A stretch of 64,000 nt of DNA from Maccoyibacter sp900556645. Its GTDB lineage: Bacteria > Bacillota > Clostridia > Lachnospirales > Lachnospiraceae. The DNA is taken from positions 1 through 64,000 of the forward strand of contig CATWDJ010000006.1 in the NCBI GenBank assembly GCA_958349535.1, given 5' to 3'. The position numbers and the translations under genes are program-made. Under the pieces are notes generated by a model. That model ran no database searches. It saw only the letters and a program-made list of their open reading frames with translations, and was not told the DNA's origin. The stretch's first letter is position 1. Each line of letters starts with the position of its first letter. Shown one piece after another: positions 57,809 to 64,000 of this stretch.

Positions 57809-58444
57809 ATGCAGGAATATTACAAATTTGTAAATAGTCCGCTGCCTTATTCCTACAAGGCATTGGAACCCTACATTGATATACAGACGATGTATCTGCA
57901 CCACGATAAACATTTACAGACTTATGTGGATAATCTGAACGCGGCGTTGTCAGATTATCCTTTTTTGCAGAATTTTTCTTTAGAACAGCTGCTCTGTAAC
58001 TTGGAGAGTATTCCCACAGAAATTCAGATGGCAATCAGAAATAATGCAGGAGGGGTTTATAATCATCAACTGTATTTTAACGGAATGACGGGAAATTCTT
58101 CCAAAAAGCCGGTGGGAAGTCTGGCAAAAGCCATCGAAGGACAATACGGAAGTTTTGAAGAATTTCAAAAAGAATTTACAAAGGCAGCTTTAGGGGTTTT
58201 CGGGTCAGGGTATGCGTGGCTGGTAGTGAGGAAAAACGGAGAGTTGGACATTGTCCAGACCGCAAATCAGGATACACCTTTGGAACTGCACCTTATGCCG
58301 ATATTGAATATTGATGTTTGGGAACATGCCTATTATCTGAAACATTTTAATCTGAGAAAAAATTATATTCCCGACTGGTTTCAGGTCGTGGATTGGGAGT
58401 GGGCAGAGGAAAGGTATCAGGAGCAAAACATGCCAAAACCATGA
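57809..58444 (+). CDS. sodA: Superoxide dismutase (Fe/Mn type)
   Basis: The 211-residue product is a Fe/Mn superoxide dismutase. Metal ligands are visible as His in MYLHHDKH (about residue 30), His in GVYNHQLYFNGM, and Asp and His in NIDVWEHAYYL. The C terminus DWFQVVDWEWAEERY is normal. The family replaces Mn or Fe and detoxifies superoxide; in an obligate anaerobe this suggests tolerance to oxygen exposure. The metal cannot be decided from sequence. AGAGACCC lies before the ATG, a weak ribosome binding site. Confidence 0.93.
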   Translation: MQEYYKFVNSPLPYSYKALEPYIDIQTMYLHHDKHLQTYVDNLNAALSDYPFLQNFSLEQLLCNLESIPTEIQMAIRNNAGGVYNHQLYFNGMTGNSSKKPVGSLAKAIEGQYGSFEEFQKEFTKAALGVFGSGYAWLVVRKNGELDIVQTANQDTPLELHLMPILNIDVWEHAYYLKHFNLRKNYIPDWFQVVDWEWAEERYQEQNMPKP

Positions 58445-58517
58445 TAGAGAAAACAGATTATGTGAATAAAGATTATTAAGAAGCATAATCTAGTAAAAAA
58501 CAGAATCAGGTAAAGCA

Positions 58518-59783
58518 ATGAGAAATTTGAATGCGGGAGACGAAGGAACTCTTGTACAATATTTACAGCTTGCTCTAAACCGGGCGGGATATCCCAACAA
58601 AATAGATGGTGTATTCGGAGATGAAACTTGCGAAGCATTGCGGGCATTTCAAAGAGGAGAAGGCGGATGTGAGGTAAATAACCGTGTATGGCAGAGGCTT
58701 TTGCCATACATAAAAGGGTATCAGACCCATGTGATAAAAAGAGGAGATACCCTGTGGAAAATTGCGGCAGAATATAATTCCACCCTGCCTTTGATTATGG
58801 CAGCAAATCCTATGGTCAGTCCCACAAATCTGGAGGTTGGAATGCCCGTAAAGGTACCCCTTCAAATGAAAATTACCCCTACGGATGTACCTTATTCCTC
58901 TCTGCTATTGGAGTGGGTCATTGACGGACTGATGGCACGGTATCCTTTTGTGGAACAGGGAAATATCGGAGACAGTGTCATGGGGAAAGAGATTCCTTAT
59001 CTGAAAATCGGAAACGGAGATAAACAGGTATTTTACAATGCATCCTTTCATGCCAATGAATGGATTAATACACCGATGCTGCTGAAGTTTGTGGAGGAGT
59101 ACGCACAGGCCTTTGCAACCAACAGAGATTTGTATGGTGTCAATGCCAGAAAATTATTCCGGGAATATGAACTGTATCTGGTTCCTATGGTCAATCCCGA
59201 TGGGGTAGATTTGGTCAACGGGATGCTGGACAGTGAAAAATATTATCAGCAGGCGGTGGCAATTGCCAGAAACTATCCTCAGATACCATTTCCGTCAGGG
59301 TGGAAAGCCAATATTGACGGCGTGGATCTGAACTTGCAGTATCCCGCAGGCTGGGAACAGGCAAGGGAGACAAAATTCCAACAGGGCTACACCAGTCCGG
59401 CACCAAGGGATTTTGTGGGAACGGCACCTTTAACTGCACCGGAAAGCCGTGCGGTTTATGAATTTACGAAGTACCATGATTTCCAACTGATTCTGGCATA
59501 CCATACCCAAGGGGAGGTTATATATTGGAAATATCTGAATTACAATCCAAAGAATGCACTGGAAATCGGAGAATACTTCAGTAAAGTAAGCGGCTATGCA
59601 TTGGAGGAGACACCTACGGAATCCGCTTATGCAGGATATAAGGATTGGTTCATTATGACCTATAACCGACCGGGCTATACCATCGAGACGGGAATGGGTG
59701 AGAGTCCGCTGCCGTTGTCGCAATTTGACCGAATCTATCAGGATAACCACGAAATCCTGTTAGGCGGAATGACGCAGATATAG
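58518..59783 (+). CDS. M14 zinc carboxypeptidase with peptidoglycan-binding and LysM domains
   Basis: The 421-residue product has three domains: an N-terminal peptidoglycan-binding domain (LVQYLQLALNRAGYPNKIDGVFGDETCEALRAFQ), a LysM domain (HVIKRGDTLWKIAAEYNSTLPLIMAANP) and an M14 carboxypeptidase domain. Zinc ligands are in SFHANEW and ILAYHTQGE, and the catalytic Glu is in TIETGMGES. This resembles gamma-D-glutamyl-diaminopimelate peptidase I. There is no signal peptide, which suits action inside the sporangium or spore. It directly precedes a PdaA-like gene, supporting a cortex or spore-wall role. Confidence 0.88.
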   Translation: MRNLNAGDEGTLVQYLQLALNRAGYPNKIDGVFGDETCEALRAFQRGEGGCEVNNRVWQRLLPYIKGYQTHVIKRGDTLWKIAAEYNSTLPLIMAANPMVSPTNLEVGMPVKVPLQMKITPTDVPYSSLLLEWVIDGLMARYPFVEQGNIGDSVMGKEIPYLKIGNGDKQVFYNASFHANEWINTPMLLKFVEEYAQAFATNRDLYGVNARKLFREYELYLVPMVNPDGVDLVNGMLDSEKYYQQAVAIARNYPQIPFPSGWKANIDGVDLNLQYPAGWEQARETKFQQGYTSPAPRDFVGTAPLTAPESRAVYEFTKYHDFQLILAYHTQGEVIYWKYLNYNPKNALEIGEYFSKVSGYALEETPTESAYAGYKDWFIMTYNRPGYTIETGMGESPLPLSQFDRIYQDNHEILLGGMTQI

Positions 59784-59798
59784 GCGGGGGAACCGGAT

Positions 59799-60611
59799 AT
59801 GAAAAAGATAGAGAGAAAGAAAAAGACCGGACTGATTGTGCTGGCATTTGCGGGAGCTTTTCTTCTGGGAAGGGCTGCGGCATACTGGGGCGGAGAAAGT
59901 ATCAGTACCTTCTTCGCAAAACAGGAGCAGGCAGAAAACTGGGGGCTTGGCTTCGGAGAAGATGGAACCCAGCCCACGGGAACAGTCACGGCAGATGAAC
60001 TGAAAAAATATGATGCATATTATCTGGGAGATGAAAAAGAAAAGGTGCTGTATCTCACCTTTGACTGTGGATACGAGAACGGAAATACCGAGGCGATTCT
60101 GGATGCGTTAAAAAAACATAATGCAAAAGCCACCTTTTTCTGCGTAGGGAACTTTTTAGAAACCAGTCCTGAGCTGATAAAACGAATGGAGGCAGAAGGG
60201 CATACGGTGGGAAATCATACCTATCACCATCCCGATATGTCATCCATTGCAGATGAGGCGTCTTTCAGAAAAGAAGTGGATGATGTGGCAAAGCTTTACA
60301 AAGAAATTACCGGAAAAGAAATGACAAAATACTATCGTCCGCCTCAGGGAAAATTCAGTATAGAGAATCTGGAGATGGCAAAAAAGCTGGGGTATAAAAC
60401 CTTTTTCTGGAGTCTTGCCTATGTGGACTGGGATGTAAACAATCAGCCTACGAAACAGGAGGCCTTTGATAAGCTGCTGACCAGAGTTCATCCCGGAGCC
60501 ATTGTGCTTTTGCACAACACCTCCAAGACCAACGGACAAATTCTGGATGAATTGCTGACGAAATGGGAGGAGATGGGATATACCTTTAAACCGCTGTCAG
60601 AACTGAAATAA
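59799..60611 (+). CDS. Polysaccharide deacetylase, PdaA-like
   Basis: The 270-residue product has a signal anchor (KTGLIVLAFAGAFLLGRAAAYWGG) and a NodB-type deacetylase domain. Motif 1 is TFDCGYENG (catalytic Asp), motif 2 GNHTYHHPD, motif 3 YYRPPQGKFS, then FFWSLAYVDWD and VLLHNTS. In place of the usual TFDDG it has TFDCG, as in PdaA enzymes that make muramic delta-lactam in spore cortex. It lies 15 bases after the M14 gene in one transcript. The assignment pdaA is probable but not certain. Confidence 0.88.
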   Translation: MKKIERKKKTGLIVLAFAGAFLLGRAAAYWGGESISTFFAKQEQAENWGLGFGEDGTQPTGTVTADELKKYDAYYLGDEKEKVLYLTFDCGYENGNTEAILDALKKHNAKATFFCVGNFLETSPELIKRMEAEGHTVGNHTYHHPDMSSIADEASFRKEVDDVAKLYKEITGKEMTKYYRPPQGKFSIENLEMAKKLGYKTFFWSLAYVDWDVNNQPTKQEAFDKLLTRVHPGAIVLLHNTSKTNGQILDELLTKWEEMGYTFKPLSELK

Positions 60612-60621
60612 AACATGATTG

Positions 60622-60679
60622 AGTATCCGCAGACCGGAACCTCCGAACAGGAGTGAAAAGTCAGCGGATACTTTTTTTG
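60622..60679 (+). terminator. Intrinsic terminator
   Basis: A perfect 9-bp stem (60622-60630 with 60664-60672) encloses a smaller inner stem (CTCC/GGAG) and is followed by seven T residues. Confidence 0.88.
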
Positions 60680-60737
60680 TTCCATAGAGAAAAATATGTT
60701 AAAATAAAAAAAGATGAAATTTGAAAAGAGTGACGCA

Positions 60738-63272
60738 ATGAAAAAAATAGTGGCGGGCATTGTTGCCCATGTGGATTCAGGAAAGACAACCTTATCAGAG
60801 GCAATTTTATATAAAAGCGGAAGTATCCGTAAACTGGGGCGAGTGGACAAGCGGGATGCCTTTTTGGATACCAATCAGATGGAACGGGAACGGGGCATTA
60901 CTATTTTCTCCAAACAGGCACAGGTAAGCTGGGAGAATACGGAAATAACGCTGTTGGACACGCCGGGTCATGTGGACTTTGCGGCGGAGATGGAGCGAAC
61001 ACTGCAAGTGTTGGACTATGCCATTTTGGTAATCAGCGGTGCCGACGGAGTGCAGGGGCATACGGAGACTCTCTGGAAGCTGTTGGAACGCTATCAGATA
61101 CCGGTCTTTCTTTTTGTAAACAAAATGGATCAGGAAGGTACAGATCGGGAACAGCTGATGGCAGAGATAAAAGAACAGTTGGAAGAAAACTGTGTGTGCT
61201 TTACGGAGGCTGCCACAGAGGAATTTTATGAGAGTGTGGCAATGAGCGGAGAGGAAGCCTTGGAACAATTTCTGGCAGAGGGAAAGGTATCGGGAGAGAC
61301 GATACAGGAATATATCCAAAGCAGAAAGCTGTTTCCCTGTGTGTTCGGTTCTGCATTGAAATTGGAAGGTGTAGAAGAACTGCTGGATATGATTGACCGA
61401 TATGCGAAGCAGAGAACCTATCCTGCGGAGTTTGGAGCAAAGGTCTTTAAGATTACCAGAGACGGAAATCAGAGGCTGACCCATCTAAAGGTAACCGGAG
61501 GAGCCCTAAAAGTACGTGATTTGCTGGATGGAGAAAAGGTCAGCCAGATACGGATTTATGCCGGGGAGAAATATGAGACAGCCGACGAAGTGCAGGCGGG
61601 GAGTATTTGTAGTGTTACAGGACTATCAGAGAGTTATTCGGGAGAGGGCTTCGGCTATGAAAATTCCGAAGACGAGACCCTGTTGGAGCCGGTAATGACC
61701 TATCGGTTGGAGACAGAAGAGGATTATGATGCGGCACTTTTGCTGCCGAAGCTGCGACAGTTAGAGGAAGAGGAGCCAAAGCTGCACGTTACATGGAAGG
61801 AAGAGCTGCGGGAAATTCAAGTACAGGTTATGGGAGAAGTGCAGCTTGAGATATTGAAACGTCTGATAGAAGAACGGTTTGGGGTAAAGGTGTCCTTCGG
61901 AGCAGGGAATATCGTATACAAGGAAACCATAGCCAATACCGTAGAGGGCGTAGGACATTATGAACCGCTGCGTCATTATGCGGAGGTGCATCTGCTTATG
62001 GAACCGGGAGAACGGGGAAGTGGGCTGGTGTTTGGAACCGATTGCAGCGAGGACGTTCTGGATAAGAACTGGCAGAGACTGATTCTGACCCATCTGGGGG
62101 AAAGGGAACATCCCGGGGTACTTACCGGTTCTGTCATCACAGACATGAAGATTACCCTGAAATCCGGTAAAGCCCATTTAAAACACACCGAGGGGGGCGA
62201 TTTCCGGCAGGCAGTTTACCGTGGAATCCGTCAGGGATTGATGCAGGCGGAAAGTGTCTTATTGGAGCCGTGTTATTCCTATCGTTTGGAGGTGCCCACA
62301 GAGCAGCTGGGAAGGGCAATTCATGACATAGAGCAGATGCATGGCAGTTTTGAACCTCCGGAGCAGGGAAAAGAGTTGACCATACTTAAGGGAAGTGTTC
62401 CTGTGGCGGCTCTGGGAGATTACCAGAGGGAGGTTACTGCATATACCCGGGGAAAGGGGCGATTGTCCTGTACCTTGGAAGGCTATCAAGCCTGTCACAA
62501 TACCGAAGAAGTGGTAGAGCGGACAGGGTATGATGCGGAGCGGGATGAGGAAAATCCTTCTGGTTCCGTATTTTGCAGTCACGGAGCAGGATTTTATGTG
62601 CCTTGGAAAGAAGTTCCGAAGCATATGCACTTGCCAAGCTGTCTGAAAAAGGATACAGTAATAGAAGAGGTGCGTCCGCGTCCTGTGGGAGTGACAAAAG
62701 AATGGATGACCACGGAAGAAGTGGATGCTATTATAGAGAAAAGTGTTTCCGCCAACAAGAGAGAAAAACAGGGTTGGGAGAGGAAACAGTTGCCGCCGAG
62801 AGAACGGATTACGAAGCCGTCTGCACCGAAAAAACAGGAGAAAAAAGAAGAGTATCTGCTGGTGGACGGGTATAACATTATCTTTGCATGGGAGGAACTG
62901 AGAGAACTGGCAAAGGTGACCATAGACGGAGCCAGAGGCAGACTGATGGATATTCTGTGCAATTATCAGGGAATCCGAAAATGCAATTTGATTGTGGTTT
63001 TTGATGCTTACCGGGTACAGGGACACCCTACGGAAATTTCCGATTATCACAATATCCATGTGGTGTTTACGAAAGAAGCGGAAACCGCAGATCAGTATAT
63101 CGAAAAATTTGCCCATGAAAATGGAAAAAAATATGATGTGACGGTGGCAACCTCCGACGGATTGGAGCAGATTATTATTCGTGGGCAGGGATGCCGTCTT
63201 ATTTCCGCACGGGAACTGGAAGAGGAAATAGAACGGGAGAGCAAAGAGATACTGGAAAACTACCGGGGGTGA
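60738..63272 (+). CDS. TetM-like translational GTPase fused to NYN (YacP/Rae1-like) ribonuclease domain
   Basis: The 844-residue product begins with an EF-G/Tet(M)-type GTPase: G1 AHVDSGKTT, ERGITIF (G2), DTPGHVDF (G3), NKMD (G4) and GSAL (G5), then EF-G-like domains II to V. After a Lys/Glu-rich linker (about residues 665-700) comes a second domain: YLLVDGYNIIFAWEEL, LIVVFDAYRVQG, TADQYIEKFA and VATSDGLEQIII, the NYN/PIN-like YacP family whose Bacillus member Rae1 cleaves mRNA in the ribosomal A site. Typical Tet(M) is about 640 residues, so this is a fusion. Start 60738 gives the normal family N terminus; 60714 is possible. Role in tetracycline resistance is unproven. Confidence 0.88.
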   Translation: MKKIVAGIVAHVDSGKTTLSEAILYKSGSIRKLGRVDKRDAFLDTNQMERERGITIFSKQAQVSWENTEITLLDTPGHVDFAAEMERTLQVLDYAILVISGADGVQGHTETLWKLLERYQIPVFLFVNKMDQEGTDREQLMAEIKEQLEENCVCFTEAATEEFYESVAMSGEEALEQFLAEGKVSGETIQEYIQSRKLFPCVFGSALKLEGVEELLDMIDRYAKQRTYPAEFGAKVFKITRDGNQRLTHLKVTGGALKVRDLLDGEKVSQIRIYAGEKYETADEVQAGSICSVTGLSESYSGEGFGYENSEDETLLEPVMTYRLETEEDYDAALLLPKLRQLEEEEPKLHVTWKEELREIQVQVMGEVQLEILKRLIEERFGVKVSFGAGNIVYKETIANTVEGVGHYEPLRHYAEVHLLMEPGERGSGLVFGTDCSEDVLDKNWQRLILTHLGEREHPGVLTGSVITDMKITLKSGKAHLKHTEGGDFRQAVYRGIRQGLMQAESVLLEPCYSYRLEVPTEQLGRAIHDIEQMHGSFEPPEQGKELTILKGSVPVAALGDYQREVTAYTRGKGRLSCTLEGYQACHNTEEVVERTGYDAERDEENPSGSVFCSHGAGFYVPWKEVPKHMHLPSCLKKDTVIEEVRPRPVGVTKEWMTTEEVDAIIEKSVSANKREKQGWERKQLPPRERITKPSAPKKQEKKEEYLLVDGYNIIFAWEELRELAKVTIDGARGRLMDILCNYQGIRKCNLIVVFDAYRVQGHPTEISDYHNIHVVFTKEAETADQYIEKFAHENGKKYDVTVATSDGLEQIIIRGQGCRLISARELEEEIERESKEILENYRG

Positions 63273-63276
63273 TTTT

Positions 63277-64000
63277 TTGCAGTTGGGAATGGATGTTTCA
63301 TTAAAACAGACGCAGAAATTAATGTTAACGCCGCAGATGGAGCAGGCGTTATCTGTGCTGCAAATGAATACCATGGAACTGAACCAATGTGTGGAAGAAG
63401 AATTGCTTTCCAATCCTATGCTGGCAGAAAAAGAACAAAAGGTAGAGAGGTCCTACGGGGATACCATCGGATACCGCAGAAAGAGAAAATATACCGAAGG
63501 GGATTATCAAAGCTATATTAATTCCCTTACCGATGAAAAAGACAGTGAGATAGAATTAAAAGAGTACCTCAGAATACAGCTATATACCAAACATCTGTCA
63601 AACAAGTGGCAGAAGATAGCAGAATATCTTATTGAATGTCTGGAGGATACCGGATATTTAAAGATTGGGAATGAGGAACTGGCAGAGGCATTACATATGC
63701 CTTTAAAGCATATAACGGCAGAGATTCGTTTCTTGCAGAAAGAGATGGAACCCTGCGGCGTGTTTGCAAGGGATTTCAAAGAGTGCCTTCTGCTGCAGGC
63801 AGAGCGAAGGTATGGGAAAAAGTCAGAACTATGCCAATTGATTGAACAATATTTAGAGGATGTGGCAGAGAACCGGATTCCGCGGATTTGTGAAAAATCC
63901 GGCTGGGAAAAAGAAAAGGTGCTGGAGTTGGTGGCAGAGCTGAAAACATTGGAGCCCATTCCCGGCAGGGGCTATGGAAAGCAGGAAAGAAATACCTTTC
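63277..64000 (+). CDS. rpoN: RNA polymerase sigma-54 factor, 3' truncated by window
   Basis: The open frame from about 63277 to the window end gives some 241 residues typical of sigma-54. Region I is SLKQTQKLMLTPQMEQALSVLQM and EEELLSNPML; the core-binding region includes YLIECLEDTGYL, LQKEMEPCGVFARDFKECLLLQ and ELKTLEPIPGRGYG. The DNA-binding part and RpoN box lie beyond the window. The start is probably TTG 63277, with GGGGGTGA 5 bases upstream; TTG 63283 and ATG 63289 are alternatives. It follows the GTPase gene directly. Confidence 0.93.
   Translation, partial: MQLGMDVSLKQTQKLMLTPQMEQALSVLQMNTMELNQCVEEELLSNPMLAEKEQKVERSYGDTIGYRRKRKYTEGDYQSYINSLTDEKDSEIELKEYLRIQLYTKHLSNKWQKIAEYLIECLEDTGYLKIGNEELAEALHMPLKHITAEIRFLQKEMEPCGVFARDFKECLLLQAERRYGKKSELCQLIEQYLEDVAENRIPRICEKSGWEKEKVLELVAELKTLEPIPGRGYGKQERNTF

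Noticed and set aside
60738..62700. Straightforward acquired tetracycline-resistance gene
   Set aside because: The protein is considerably longer than Tet(M), carries an extra NYN domain, sits next to rpoN without mobile-element features, and has the composition of its neighbours; a chromosomal housekeeping or stress role is more likely.
62259..63413. 384-residue open frame on the minus strand
   Set aside because: It is a shadow of the TetM-NYN fusion and rpoN genes, with low-plausibility composition and no ribosome binding site.
1..64000. CRISPR array or prophage
   Set aside because: No regularly spaced repeats and no phage structural or integrase genes were seen anywhere in the window.

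Overview
The window looks like a chromosomal segment from a spore-forming, low-to-moderate-GC Firmicute of the class Clostridia, most likely family Lachnospiraceae. The basis is the gene content: a gerA-type germinant receptor operon, spoIIR, a Csp-like subtilase, a PdaA-like deacetylase, YtrA- and FadR-type GntR regulators, an ECF S-component, sigma-54, type-2 GalT, and short intergenic gaps with strong AGGAGG-like ribosome binding sites. The genus is not determined.

Layout. 0-3.7 kb: the end of a tRNA-Met gene, then a thiazole/thiamine operon thiS-thiF-thiG-thiH-thiE with no recognisable TPP riboswitch. 3.7-5.6 kb: a YtrA-type GntR regulator with an ABC exporter, behind a promoter that overlaps a perfect 22-bp palindrome. 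5.7-11.7 kb: a secreted lipase, a metallophosphoesterase/DUF4474 pair, endonuclease IV, a small conserved unknown, ispE and a FadR-type regulator. 11.75-12.23 kb: a 479-bp non-coding foldback element. 12.3-22.1 kb: gerA operon, spoIIR, murI, a DUF1934 protein, galU, a trigger-factor-like lipoprotein and asnS.

22.1-32.5 kb is an accessory block, visibly more AT-rich. It begins with an AlbA_2-type regulator islet bracketed by 88-bp direct repeats. It continues with an unusual carbohydrate operon: a His-less HPr-like protein, a galactitol-type EIIC without EIIA or EIIB, two D-2-hydroxyacid dehydrogenases, an SDR, a class II aldolase, an FGGY kinase and a GlpP-like antiterminator. Three intrinsic terminators lie inside this operon, and I propose that the antiterminator acts on them.

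32.6-42.3 kb: purM-purN-purD, a HAD hydrolase, an ECF S-component, a CapA-like protein and a hybrid histidine kinase with a partner receiver protein; these last two share a homologous C-terminal helical module. 42.3-51.1 kb: a galactoside locus (galT, galK, TetR, a GT-B-like protein, a GPH symporter and a GH36 alpha-galactosidase). 51.1-64 kb: a Csp-like subtilase, a MNT-HEPN pair, a phospholipase C-like protein with an UMF1 transporter, a K+/H+ antiporter, superoxide dismutase, an M14 peptidase, a PdaA-like deacetylase, a TetM-like GTPase fused to a NYN/Rae1-like ribonuclease domain, and the 5' part of rpoN.

Three genes (thiE, the AlbA_2 regulator, the GPH symporter) appear frameshifted near their 3' ends. 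Each can be repaired by a one-base change in a homopolymer, so assembly error is as likely as real mutation. No CRISPR array, rRNA or insertion sequence was seen.
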